Positions 42,142 through 50,220 of a stretch of DNA of 64,000 nucleotides are shown piece by piece (position 1 is the stretch's first letter; every line of letters begins with the position of its first letter). The DNA comes from Clostridia bacterium (GTDB lineage Bacteria > Bacillota > Clostridia > Christensenellales > CAG-138), in the NCBI GenBank assembly GCA_017509785.1, contig JAFWOT010000002.1:62001-126000 (forward strand). Direction: 5' to 3'. The position numbers and the translations under genes are program-made. The notes under the pieces were generated by a model. The model saw only the letters and a list, made by a program, of their open reading frames with translations. It was not told where the DNA came from and searched no databases.

Positions 42142-42239
42142 GGAGCCGGTCGCCAATGGCGATTTTGACCATCCGGTGAATGGTCAAAAAGGCGGAGAAC
42201 GGGCGGCCTTGCCGAGCGTAAGTCGGCAGCCCGCCCCGG
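42142..42239 (+). repeat. 98-nt repeat element (copy 3 of 3)
   Basis: Identical to the copy 100 nt upstream, so the duplication is recent or maintained by recombination. Confidence 0.92.
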
Positions 42240-42389
42240 CAAGGTGGCATTTCGACCGCAAGGGAGAAATGACGGATGAGGGACGGAGCGGGCTTCTGAC
42301 CCCCCTCCTCATCCACCGCAAGCGGTCCTCCTTCCCCGCGCATGGGGAAGGCCGATCATCTCCTCCTCCGTCATCCCGATTCCCGATCG

Positions 42390-43454
42390 CTAATTGTTTT
42401 GAAGCAGCTTCATCCTCTCGTCGAGAATGAGCGCGTCTATCATCTCGTCCATGTCGCCGTCGATGAATGCCTCGAGCTTATAGAGCGTGAGCCCTATGCG
42501 GTGGTCGGTCACGCGGCTCTGGGGGAAGTTGTATGTGCGGATCTTCGCCGAGCGGTCGCCGGAGCCGACCATCTGCCGCCGCGCCTCGGCCTCCGCGTCG
42601 TGCGCCTGTGATGAATACAGGTCGTAAAGGCGGCTCTTCAGGACGCGCATCGCCTTCTCGCGGTTCTGTATCTGGCTGCGCTCGTCCTGGCTCTGGACGA
42701 CTATCCCCGTGGGGAGGTGCGTTATGCGGATGGCGGAGGAGGTCTTGTTGACGTGCTGACCGCCCGCCCCGCTGGAGCGGTAGGTGTCCACCCGGATATC
42801 GTTCGGGTCGATGACGACGTCCACGTCCTCGGCCTCGGGGAGCACGGCGACGGTCGCCGCGCTCGTGTGGATGCGCCCCTGGGATTCGGTCTCCGGCACG
42901 CGCTGCACGCGGTGGACGCCGCTCTCGAACTTCATGCGGGAGTACGCCGCCTTCCCGTTTATCTGGAAAACGGCCTCCTTTATGCCGCCGATCTCGGTAT
43001 CGTTCATATCTATGACTTCGAGCTTGAAGCCGTGCCTCTCGGCGTAGCGGGAGTACATCCGGAAGAGCGTCGCCCCGAAGAGCGCCGCCTCGTCCCCGCC
43101 GATGCCCGCGCGTATCTCGATTATGACGCTGCGCTCGTCGTTCGGATCCTTGGGAAGGAGCATCAGCTTCAGCTCCTCTTCCAGCTTTGCCGCCCGCTCC
43201 TCGGCCTCGCGAAGCTCCTCGTGGGCGAGCTCGCGCAGCTCCGCGTCGGATTCCTCCTCAAGGAGAGCGCGGCAGTCGGCGGCGGCCTCCTGCGCCCCGC
43301 GGTACTCGTCGTAAACGGAAACGATCTCGCCGAGCTGCGAATGCTCCCTGGCGAGTTCACGGAAAAGATTCTGGTCGGCTATCACGGCGGGCTCGCTCAA
43401 ACGCTCGCCCAGCTCCTCGTAATGAGCCTTCATTTTCGCAAGTTTTTCAAGCAT
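42390..43454 (-). CDS. prfA: Peptide chain release factor 1
   Basis: 354 aa. PET tripeptide (187-189) that reads UAA/UAG stop codons (usual PxT) and the catalytic GGQ (231-233) in [20 protein letters not shown]. Full length. It starts 4 nt after the prmC stop with no good SD, suggesting coupled re-initiation. PrmC, encoded just upstream, methylates the GGQ glutamine. Confidence 0.97.
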   Translation of the reverse strand: MLEKLAKMKAHYEELGERLSEPAVIADQNLFRELAREHSQLGEIVSVYDEYRGAQEAAADCRALLEEESDAELRELAHEELREAEERAAKLEEELKLMLLPKDPNDERSVIIEIRAGIGGDEAALFGATLFRMYSRYAERHGFKLEVIDMNDTEIGGIKEAVFQINGKAAYSRMKFESGVHRVQRVPETESQGRIHTSAATVAVLPEAEDVDVVIDPNDIRVDTYRSSGAGGQHVNKTSSAIRITHLPTGIVVQSQDERSQIQNREKAMRVLKSRLYDLYSSQAHDAEAEARRQMVGSGDRSAKIRTYNFPQSRVTDHRIGLTLYKLEAFIDGDMDEMIDALILDERMKLLQNN

Positions 43455-43458
43455 AATT

Positions 43459-44265
43459 TTAAAAGAACACTTCCACCACCCGCTCGATCCCGTTGAGATC
43501 GGGAAGAATGCGGACTGTGTTTTTTGGGAACAATGCGGCGACGGAGCGGGCTTCGCCGAGGCCGACCTCCATAAGCAGCGCGCCGCCGGGGTTTACGTGG
43601 GCTTCGGCTTCCGCGGCGATCCGGCGGTAGAGGGCGAGCCCGTCGGGGCCTCCCGCAAGGGCGAGGCGGGGCTCGAAGGCGACCTCGCGCTGGAGGGAAT
43701 CCAGCTCCGCGTCCGGGATATAGGGCGGGTTGGCGGTGACGATATCGTATCTCCCCGCTCCCTCAAAGAGATCGGCGGTGCGTACGGTCATATCAACGCC
43801 GTTTCTTTCGGCGTTCCTGCGGGCGAGGGCGGCGCACGCGGGCGATACGTCCGAAGCCTCCGTCCTTATCCCCGAAATCGAAGCCAGCGAAACGGCGATG
43901 CAGCCCGTGCCCGTGCAGATATCGAGCAGCGTTTTATAGCCGCGCTCCCTTATCAGCCGAAGCGCCTCCTCGCAGAGGGTCTCGGTGTCCTGCCTCGGGA
44001 TGAGTGCCTCGGGGGAGACGGTGAATTCCAGCCCCATGAACCCCCACGAGCCCAAAACGTACTGTACCGGCTCGCCTTTTTCGCGGCGTTCGAGCGCGGA
44101 GAAAAGCTCCGCAAGGCGGGCTTCGTCTGCCTCGGCGTCCGGCGTGAGCGCGGGGCTCCGCACGCCCATGAACCGTGAAAACAGCAGGGCGGCCTCGGGC
44201 GCGGCCTCGTCGGTGATGCGCGCAAGGCGGCGGCGCAGCGCGGAATACGCTTCGTTAAGCTTCAT
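43459..44265 (-). CDS. prmC: Release factor glutamine methyltransferase
   Basis: 268 aa. SAM motif DICTGTGC (115-122) and NPPY (179-182), the N5-glutamine methyltransferase signature; N-terminal helical domain 1-85. Methylates the GGQ Gln of release factors. The frame is open to 44397, but ATG 44265 with GAGG upstream is used; it overlaps the DUF1385 gene by 11 nt. Next gene is its substrate, prfA. Confidence 0.95.
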   Translation of the reverse strand: MKLNEAYSALRRRLARITDEAAPEAALLFSRFMGVRSPALTPDAEADEARLAELFSALERREKGEPVQYVLGSWGFMGLEFTVSPEALIPRQDTETLCEEALRLIRERGYKTLLDICTGTGCIAVSLASISGIRTEASDVSPACAALARRNAERNGVDMTVRTADLFEGAGRYDIVTANPPYIPDAELDSLQREVAFEPRLALAGGPDGLALYRRIAAEAEAHVNPGGALLMEVGLGEARSVAALFPKNTVRILPDLNGIERVVEVFF

Positions 44266-45403
44266 CGGGAGCCTCTTCCGGCTCGTCACGCGGCGCTTCC
44301 GCTTCCCCTTCGGGAGCCTTCTCCGGCTCGTCACAGGGGATCTCGACGGCCTCCCGGGCCTTCTTCGCGGCTTCCTCGGCGAGCTTCTTCTCCTCAAGCG
44401 GGTTCTTTTCGCCCATGGCGAGGTAGAAGGCGTAGATGGCGACCTCGAGCATATCGAGCTCGGGCTCCCTCGTCGTGATGAGCTGGAGCGCCATGCCGGG
44501 GGCGCGTATTATCTTTGTCAGCCAATTGTCGGTCTTGGCGGCGGCGCGCAGCACCTCGTAGGAGAGGCCCGCGATTATCGGCAGGAACAGTATCCGCACG
44601 CCGAAGCGGATGAGGAACGCGGCGGCCTTGCCCATGCCCTCGGGCGGGAAGCCGAGCGCGTGCATGATTATGTCGACCCCCGTGAGGGTGATTATGGATA
44701 TCGCCATCACGAGGAAGAGGTAGTTCGTCCCGCAGCGGGGGTGGAGACGCTTATATTTCTTCGCGTTCTCGGGGGTGAGCTCGTCGACGCCCGCCTCGTA
44801 GCAGGCGATGGTCTTGTGCTCCGCGCCGTGGTACATGAACACGCGGCGGATGTCCTTTATAGCGGAGACGAGGAAGAGGTAGCCTATGTAGATCGCGAGG
44901 CGCAGCCCGCCCTCGAGGAGCGAACGCCAGACGTAGTTCTTGTCGACCGCGCCGGAGGCGGCCTTCCCGAATATCAGCGAGGCGATGAGCTGGGGCAGGA
45001 ACATGAAGAGCCCCACCGCGAGGGCGATCCCCAGCACCATGGCGACCGCCATGACCGCGTCCATTACGTCGATGTGGAGCTTTTCGGCGAGCCATTTTTC
45101 GAAGCGGGAGGGTTCCTCCTCGAAGCCCTCGCCAAGCATCTCGGCGGATTTCGAGGTCGTCCCGAGGCCGGTCTTCAGACTCTCGACGAAGGCGACCACG
45201 CCGCGCACGACGGGCAGCCCCCAGAAGGTCCCCTTCTGCGCCTTCGAACGGAATTTTTCATAGCTCCTCACGATGGTCCCGTCGGGGCGGCGCACCGCCA
45301 TCGCGATGCCGACGTCCGACTTCATCATGACTCCTTCCATGACGGCCTGCCCGCCCACCGAGCAGCGGCGGATGGCGGGAGCCTGCTTTTTGTCTTTCTT
45401 CAT
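44255..45403 (-). CDS. DUF1385 family membrane protein (YqhQ-like)
   Basis: 382 aa. CSVGGQAVMEGVMMKS (about 14-29) and MYHGAEHKTIACYEAG with LHPRCGTNYLF are the DUF1385 signature; about five membrane segments, acidic Glu/Pro-rich C terminus (about 330-382, [15 protein letters not shown]-like repeats). Function unknown; in Firmicutes it usually precedes prmC-prfA, as here. The TTG directly before ATG 45403 is in frame, but ATG 45403 fits the SD (AGAGGA) better. Confidence 0.93.
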   Translation of the reverse strand: MKKDKKQAPAIRRCSVGGQAVMEGVMMKSDVGIAMAVRRPDGTIVRSYEKFRSKAQKGTFWGLPVVRGVVAFVESLKTGLGTTSKSAEMLGEGFEEEPSRFEKWLAEKLHIDVMDAVMAVAMVLGIALAVGLFMFLPQLIASLIFGKAASGAVDKNYVWRSLLEGGLRLAIYIGYLFLVSAIKDIRRVFMYHGAEHKTIACYEAGVDELTPENAKKYKRLHPRCGTNYLFLVMAISIITLTGVDIIMHALGFPPEGMGKAAAFLIRFGVRILFLPIIAGLSYEVLRAAAKTDNWLTKIIRAPGMALQLITTREPELDMLEVAIYAFYLAMGEKNPLEEKKLAEEAAKKAREAVEIPCDEPEKAPEGEAEAPRDEPEEAPDEA

Positions 45404-45449
45404 CAAATATCCTCTCTGCCGTATTCACGGCGCCTATATTTCCAGTATG

Positions 45450-45478
45450 AGTATAACACAAAACAAAGGCGGAGTAAA
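45450..45478 (-). promoter_or_regulatory. Proximal promoter of the DUF1385 operon
   Basis: Minus strand TTTACT (45473-45478), 17-nt spacer, TATACT (45450-45455), 47 nt before the ATG. Confidence 0.7.
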
Positions 45479-45669
45479 CAGTCTCGTTCACCCGGGATGC
45501 ATGCTCCGGATACGCATATGCGGACTATATAGTTCATATAGAAAAAACAGAAATAAAAACAATATAGAGCCTATATCTATATAGCTATATTATCTATATG
45601 ATCTATATGATCTATATTTTTTATTTATCCTTTTCCTATAAATTATATAGATCCTATAGTATCTATATA

Positions 45670-45699
45670 ATTATAGCACAAACATTCTATATCTGTCAA
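45670..45699 (-). promoter_or_regulatory. Distal promoter reading into the AT-rich tract
   Basis: Minus strand TTGACA (45694-45699), 18-nt spacer, TATAAT (45670-45675). Its start near 45663 would make a transcript through the AT-rich tract into the DUF1385 operon. Confidence 0.78.
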
Positions 45700-45702
45700 G
45701 TC

Positions 45703-45724
45703 AAAAAGAGGGGGTGACCCCCTC
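45703..45724 (-). terminator. Terminator of the galK/transglutaminase operon
   Basis: 7-bp stem GAGGGGG/CCCCCTC (45708-45724) with a 3-nt loop and TTTTT on the minus strand. Confidence 0.85.
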
Positions 45725-45754
45725 CTTCGAAAAAATATATTGGATCTCGTGTAC

Positions 45755-46831
45755 TCAGGACCAATCCTCGCGCCGGAGCTTCGGCCCCGTGGTGGAGGTC
45801 CCGTCGTTTGAAACGTGGTGACGGTCCGCCGTGAACATGAACCACTCGAACCATCCCCGCTCGCGGAAGGTGGAGGCGGAGCCGTCCGCCCAGGTGACGT
45901 CAACGTAATACGTCCCGCCGTCGAGGGTGACGATATCCCAGAAGTGCATGTTGTCGTCGTTAAAGGCGTTGCGGACGCGGCGGCAGTCGAGGTTCGCGCA
46001 GCGGCAGAGGTATTCGAAGCCTATCGTGTACCCCTGGCAGATGGAATACCCGTTTATGAGCGCGCCGTATGCGCCCGTGGCGTAGGGCGGGATATTCCCG
46101 TGGGTGTAGCAGTATTGGCTCGTCAGGCTGATATAGTAGGCGAGGGCGCGGTATTTGTCGATGACGGAGAAGTCCTCCGGCACGCGGGAGGCGACGTATT
46201 CGCCCACGGCGCGGAACGCCTCCGCCTGAGCTTTTACGGCCTCCATATCCTCGGTTGCCTCGACGCGGGGGCCCTCCGGCAGGAAGTAGACCGAATACCA
46301 CAGGCATGGGTCGGAATTCTTCGTGCCGGTCGTCATCATGGTGAAATAGGTCTCTATATCCGGGCGGTCGAAAAGGAGCGCGTCCCGGGCGGCGAGCGCC
46401 TCGTCAAAGCTCCCCGTAAGCTCGAGGGGCGCGAAGCTCTCCGCGGCCTCCAGCATCAGGTCGTAATAGCCCTTTCCCTCTTCCGAAAGGCGGGAGCGCA
46501 TATCCGCGGGAACGAAGGGATTGGTCGATGAATCGAAAGCGATCGGGTCTTCCGCGATGTATTCGATGACCCTGTCCATGCGCTTCGCGGCGGAAAGCAC
46601 GCATTCACGGGCGTATTCCCCGAGCGCCGCCGCGGGATCCTCCGTTGGGGCGGCCGTGGGCTCCTCCGTTGGTGTGGGCGTGGGCTCCTCCGTAGGGGCG
46701 GGAGTCGGCTCCTCCGTTGGGGCGGGAGTCGAAGCCGGAGCCTCCGTCGGGGCGGGGCTCCCCTTCCCGAAGCACCCTGTAAGCGCGAGCAGCGCCAGCG
46801 CCAGCACCGGAAACAAGACGAGCTTCCTCAT
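45755..46831 (-). CDS. Transglutaminase-like lipoprotein, 358 aa
   Basis: Signal MRKLVLFPVLALALLALTGC, lipid Cys20; linker of PTEEPTPAP-type repeats (about 26-66). The C-terminal domain has YSICQGYTIGFEYLCR (Cys), NDDNMHFWDIV (His) and TYYVDVTWADG (Asp): the Cys-His-Asp triad of the transglutaminase/protease-like superfamily. It may be a peptidase or cross-linking enzyme at the surface. ATGA overlap with the end of galK (46828-46831) indicates coupling, an unexpected pairing. Confidence 0.85.
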   Translation of the reverse strand: MRKLVLFPVLALALLALTGCFGKGSPAPTEAPASTPAPTEEPTPAPTEEPTPTPTEEPTAAPTEDPAAALGEYARECVLSAAKRMDRVIEYIAEDPIAFDSSTNPFVPADMRSRLSEEGKGYYDLMLEAAESFAPLELTGSFDEALAARDALLFDRPDIETYFTMMTTGTKNSDPCLWYSVYFLPEGPRVEATEDMEAVKAQAEAFRAVGEYVASRVPEDFSVIDKYRALAYYISLTSQYCYTHGNIPPYATGAYGALINGYSICQGYTIGFEYLCRCANLDCRRVRNAFNDDNMHFWDIVTLDGGTYYVDVTWADGSASTFRERGWFEWFMFTADRHHVSNDGTSTTGPKLRREDWS

Positions 46832-48027
46832 CCGCGCGCACCTCCGAAGGGCGCGTCGGCGGTGGAGGCTTCGAGTATCTCGCATTCGTAACCCGTCTCG
46901 GCGTGATAAATGCGGGCGATATTCCGGGCGGCGTCCCCGGCCTTCCCGCGGAGGGCGAGCGCGATCGCGCAGCCTCCGAAGCCCGCTCCGGTCATCCTCG
47001 CGCCGAGGACGCCCTCCTGCGCCCTCGCGGCGTTCACGATGGAATCGAGCTCGCGCCCCGTGACCTCGTAATCATCGCGGAGCGAATCGTGCGAGGCGTT
47101 GAAGAGCCGCCCGAGCTCAGCCATATCGCGGCGGCGCATTGCGTCGGCGGCGAGCTTCGTGCGGGCGTTTTCCGTCACGGCGTGGCGCGCGCGGCGCAGA
47201 AGCGCGGGCGGGAGAGCGCGGCCTGCCGCGGGGAACTCCTCCGGAGCGATCGCGCAGAGCGAGGGGTAGGGTGAGAGCCGGTTTTCGTTTATAAGGCGGA
47301 GCGCCTCCGCGCATTCGGCGCGGCGCTCGTTGTACTTGGAATCCGCGAGGCGGCGGGGCTTCCTCGTGTTCATTATGAGGAGCTCGCAGTCCCCGGTATC
47401 GAAGGGGATGTACTCATAGTCGAGGGTGTGCGTGTCGAGCAGCACGGCTTCACCGCGCCTGCCGACGGCGCAGACGAACTGATCCATTATGCCGCAGTTG
47501 ACCCCGGCGCAGTCGCGCTCCGCCTCGAGGGAGAGTCGGGCGGCGGCCGTTCCGTCGAGGTCCGCACCGTAAAGCTCCGATATCACGGCGCAGGTGAGTA
47601 TCTCGAGCGAGGCGGAGGAGGACAGCCCCGAGCCGCGGGGAAGGCTCCCCGTGACGGCCATCTCGAACCCGCCGGACGAAAACCCGGCGCGGGCGAGCTT
47701 CGCGCAGACGCCGAGCGGGTAAGCCCCCCACCCGAAGCGGGAGTAGCTCCCCGGCTCCTGCGGGAGGGAGAGGAGCTCCGCGTATAAGGCGGAGACGGTC
47801 TCGCCGGGCATATCGGCGGAGACGAGCAGTATGCGCCCGTCGTCACGGCGGCGCGCGGCGGCGTAAGTCCCGAGGGAGAGCGAGCAGGGCAGCACCCTGC
47901 CGCCGTTGTAGTCGATATGCTCCCCGATGAGGTTCGCCCTCCCGGGGGAGAAGAATGTCCGCGCGTCCCCGCCCTTGCCGAAGGTCTCCTCGAGCAGGGT
48001 CAGGGCGCGGAGTGCGTATTCGTTCAT
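46828..48027 (-). CDS. galK: Galactokinase
   Basis: 399 aa. GHMP kinase motifs: PGRANLIGEHIDYNGG (28-43), PRGSGLSSSASLE (about 125-137, ATP loop) and MTGAGFGGC (near the C terminus). Phosphorylates galactose at C1 for the Leloir pathway; galT and galE are not in the window. The open frame extends to 48921 but AAAGGAA and promoter 48058-48086 fix ATG 48027. Confidence 0.93.
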   Translation of the reverse strand: MNEYALRALTLLEETFGKGGDARTFFSPGRANLIGEHIDYNGGRVLPCSLSLGTYAAARRRDDGRILLVSADMPGETVSALYAELLSLPQEPGSYSRFGWGAYPLGVCAKLARAGFSSGGFEMAVTGSLPRGSGLSSSASLEILTCAVISELYGADLDGTAAARLSLEAERDCAGVNCGIMDQFVCAVGRRGEAVLLDTHTLDYEYIPFDTGDCELLIMNTRKPRRLADSKYNERRAECAEALRLINENRLSPYPSLCAIAPEEFPAAGRALPPALLRRARHAVTENARTKLAADAMRRRDMAELGRLFNASHDSLRDDYEVTGRELDSIVNAARAQEGVLGARMTGAGFGGCAIALALRGKAGDAARNIARIYHAETGYECEILEASTADAPFGGARG

Positions 48028-48057
48028 AAAGGGGATTCCTTTCGGTTTTTCAAGCCC

Positions 48058-48086
48058 ATTATACCACCGCAAAAACCCCGATGCAA
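48058..48086 (-). promoter_or_regulatory. Promoter of galK
   Basis: Minus strand TTGCAT (48081-48086), 17-nt spacer, TATAAT (48058-48063), 30 nt before the ATG. No clear operator. Confidence 0.8.
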
Positions 48087-48097
48087 CGGGCGCGAGG

Positions 48098-48127
48098 TTG
48101 ACTATACGCCCCGGCGGATGGTATAAT
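48098..48127 (+). promoter_or_regulatory. Promoter of the 335-aa membrane-anchored protein gene
   Basis: TTGACT (48098-48103), 18-nt spacer, TATAAT (48122-48127), divergent from the galK promoter with only 11 nt between the two -35 boxes. Confidence 0.8.
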
Positions 48128-48162
48128 TCAAAAAAAGGGCCCCGCCCGGGAAGGAGCAAGCC

Positions 48163-49170
48163 GTGAGAAGAAGAACCAAGGTCCTGCTGGCGCTCGCCGT
48201 CGCCGCCGTAATACTGTTCGCCGTCACGGCGGAGCTCCCCCTCCCCGTGAGGACGGACGAGCCGAAGCGCTTCTCGCCTCCGCCGCCCGCCGTCAGCCTC
48301 CTCTACCGCGAGGCGGACGGGGTCATGCTTGCCACCTGCACCCGCGTCACAAGGCTCGAGGGGCAGCCCACCCGCTCCCGCTTCAGGATAGACGACGAGA
48401 TCGACGGTCTGAGCTTCGGCGGGGAGGACGTGACCCTCATAGCCGAGGCGCTCCCCGGGCAGCAGTATCTCATCTACGTCAGGCGCTTCGCCGACCCCGA
48501 TACCGGGGAGAACGACGGGATAGAGGTCGTCCCCGGAGGGCTCATCGCCGTTGACGAGGGGCAGGCCGTTTACGGGGGCGCGGGCTTCGCGCTGGAGAGC
48601 GTGCTTTCGGATATAGAAAGGCAGAAGAAGATATTGAGCGTCCCCGCGGCGGGCTATTATTACGGCGACCTCGCCTCCCTCGCGGCGGCCTGCGGCGAGA
48701 TAGTCGTCGGCAGGGTCCTCTCCGTGAGCGACCCGACCCCGACGCTGTGCAGATCCTCCTCGCGGGGGGAAAGCACGCTCAGTACCCTCGACGAGATATT
48801 CATAAGCATCAGCGTGGAAAACGTCCTTTCGGGGAGCGCTTCCCCCGGGCAGAAGCTCAGCGTGGTGCTGGAGCCCTGGTACGCCCGCCCCGTGACGAAC
48901 GCGCTCGATCTCACGCCGCACACCGTCCCCGTCCCGCCGGAGTCCTCCCCGAGGGTCGGGAGCTCGTACGTGTTCTTCCTCATCAAAAGCGGGGATTCGA
49001 AGAGCCCCGTCTATTTCACCGTCAACCCGTACGAGGGGTACGTCCTCCTCGCGGGGGATACGCTCGTCTGCCCCTATTATAACGGGGCGCTCGCCGGCGT
49101 GCCCGATATAAAAAAGCTGGCGGAAGAGCTCCGCCTGCTTTCGGAAGATTCAAACGTTGAGCAGCACTAA
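48163..49170 (+). CDS. Membrane-anchored protein, 335 aa, with two similar halves
   Basis: GTG 48163 with AAGGAG 8 nt before. One N-terminal membrane segment or uncleaved signal (TKVLLALAVAAVILFAVTAELPL), then Pro-rich linker. Two domains look related: residues about 47-110 (ADGVMLATCTRVTRLEG ... PGQQYLIYVRRF) and about 175-290 (ACGEIVVGRVLSVSD ... VGSSYVFFLIKSG), each an apparent beta-rich module that ends in a (Y/S)xV(F/Y)-rich strand. No family recognised. Its last 21 nt overlap the convergent DMT transporter gene. Confidence 0.75.
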   Translation: MRRRTKVLLALAVAAVILFAVTAELPLPVRTDEPKRFSPPPPAVSLLYREADGVMLATCTRVTRLEGQPTRSRFRIDDEIDGLSFGGEDVTLIAEALPGQQYLIYVRRFADPDTGENDGIEVVPGGLIAVDEGQAVYGGAGFALESVLSDIERQKKILSVPAAGYYYGDLASLAAACGEIVVGRVLSVSDPTPTLCRSSSRGESTLSTLDEIFISISVENVLSGSASPGQKLSVVLEPWYARPVTNALDLTPHTVPVPPESSPRVGSSYVFFLIKSGDSKSPVYFTVNPYEGYVLLAGDTLVCPYYNGALAGVPDIKKLAEELRLLSEDSNVEQH

Positions 49171-50013
49171 CGCCGCAAGTATCATCCCGAACCCGATCGC
49201 CTTTCGTCCGCTGAGACGCTCGCCGAATATGAATATCCCGGCAAGGCCGATGAGCACTATCGCGCCCACGTTGTAGACGGGGTAGACGACGAACGCGGGC
49301 AGGCTCCCCAGCGAGAGCAGCAGGAACCGCGAGCAGAAATAATTCGGTATCCCGATCATCACGCCGAAGGCCAGATCCTTCCACGTGACGGTTTTTCTTT
49401 TGAAGAGGGTGATCGACCCCGCGAGCACGAACGCCGTCGCGAAATTGAAGAAGAGGAAATTGTCCTTTATTTCGGGGCTGCCGAGCTTGTCGTATACGTT
49501 CGCCATGGATTCGGTGAGCCCGCTCACGAGAAGGAGCAGCAAAAGCAGCAGCGAGGCCGCCGAGAGCCCGCGCTTTTTTTCGCCGGAGGGCGCGTCCGCG
49601 GAGGGCGCGGTGTAGATGATGATTATCGCCGCCGCCGCGATGAGGAACCCGACCGCCTGGAACGCAGTCGGCTTTTCCCCGAAGAAGACGAGCGCCATCA
49701 CGGCCGGCACCAGAACGCCCAGCTTCATGAAAACGGAGGAGAGCATCACGCCGTTATCGTGTATGTTCCGCTTCAAAAGCACGAAGCATGTAAGGTAGAG
49801 CGCTCCGCTCCCGAGCCCCAGAAGCAGCGCGAAGGTAAGCCCCTCGCGCGGGGCGAACACGTTCCTGTTTTCGACGAAAAGGAACGCGATCAGCGCACAG
49901 ACGAAATAGTTTGCCATGAACATGGCGAAGTTGTTAGTGACGTGTTTCTCCGAAACACGCATTATCACCGCGACGAGCGAGCTCATCAAAACGGCTGCCG
50001 CAAGACAGATCAT
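49150..50013 (-). CDS. DMT/EamA-like transporter 2
   Basis: 287 aa, about ten membrane segments in two halves; MALVFFGEKPTAFQAVGFLIAAAAIIII and GLAGIFIFGERLSGRKAIGFGMILAALVLLN are the EamA terminal motifs (GE.xxxxxxxG). Substrate unknown. GGGGGG precedes ATG 50013; the frame is open to 50070 without an SD. Its 3' end overlaps the convergent gene by 21 nt. Confidence 0.86.
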   Translation of the reverse strand: MICLAAAVLMSSLVAVIMRVSEKHVTNNFAMFMANYFVCALIAFLFVENRNVFAPREGLTFALLLGLGSGALYLTCFVLLKRNIHDNGVMLSSVFMKLGVLVPAVMALVFFGEKPTAFQAVGFLIAAAAIIIIYTAPSADAPSGEKKRGLSAASLLLLLLLLVSGLTESMANVYDKLGSPEIKDNFLFFNFATAFVLAGSITLFKRKTVTWKDLAFGVMIGIPNYFCSRFLLLSLGSLPAFVVYPVYNVGAIVLIGLAGIFIFGERLSGRKAIGFGMILAALVLLNV

Positions 50014-50127
50014 ATTTCCCCCCGGTTCGTGATTCCCGTGAAGTATAGCACATCGCGGCGCGGGATACAACCCGCTTCCCGCTCTTTGCCCTCGCGAAAA
50101 AAATTTTAAAAATTTTGAAAAAACCCC

Positions 50128-50156
50128 TTGACAAGGGAATTTGGATTGTGTACAAT
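50128..50156 (+). promoter_or_regulatory. Promoter of the gpx-PNPOx-ohrR operon
   Basis: TTGACA (50128-50133), 17-nt spacer, TACAAT (50151-50156), 64 nt before the ATG. The -10 lies inside the OhrR-like operator. Confidence 0.82.
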
Positions 50157-50175
50157 TAAATCACACAAAATCCAA
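50141..50175. promoter_or_regulatory. OhrR-like operator overlapping the -10
   Basis: TACAATTAAAT (50151-50161) equals the left half and centre of the Bacillus subtilis ohrA operator as I recall it (TACAATTAAATTGTA); the right half here diverges. Around it lies a wider imperfect inverted repeat TTGGATTGTGT (50141-50151) / ACACAAAATCCAA (50163-50175). A repressor bound here would block RNA polymerase. The regulator is likely the ohrR of the same operon. Confidence 0.6.
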
Positions 50176-50220
50176 TGCGCCTCCGAACCGCGCATAATAT
50201 CGATCAAGGAGGATGGAAAA

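Larger units (their letters stand above)
41894..42389. repeat. Repeat array C between prfA and tsaC
   Basis: Besides the two 98-nt units it holds a direct repeat (ttccgt-tcgtgttgtgag twice, 41908-41937), a left arm GCCTTCCCTTGGGGG (42025), a hairpin arm GGCATTTC/GAAATGAC with GGATGAGGGAC (42246-42283) that is the reverse complement of an arm in array B, and a further TCATCCACCGC-AGCGG arm near 42310. No gene or convincing promoter is visible, although tsaC needs one or must be read through from prfA. Confidence 0.85.
45404..45702. other. AT-rich upstream region of the DUF1385-prmC-prfA operon
   Basis: 45515-45690 is nearly GC-free, built from CTATAT/ATATAG words, including three perfect-phase 9-nt units ATCTATAT(G/T) at 45592-45618. 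Two minus-strand promoters flank it (45450-45478 and 45670-45699). No ORF or known RNA is recognised. A long untranslated leader or a small RNA is possible. Confidence 0.6.

Noticed and set aside
40853-42343. 496-aa version of TsaC starting in the repeats
   Set aside because: The first 150 codons translate repeat array C and do not match the family; ATG 41893 aligns with known TsaC/Sua5 starts.
45515-45690. Replication origin
   Set aside because: AT-rich with 9-nt units, but no DnaA boxes, dnaA, dnaN or rep gene nearby.
46828-48921. 697-aa version of galactokinase
   Set aside because: The extra residues are antisense to the 335-aa protein gene; a promoter and SD define ATG 48027.
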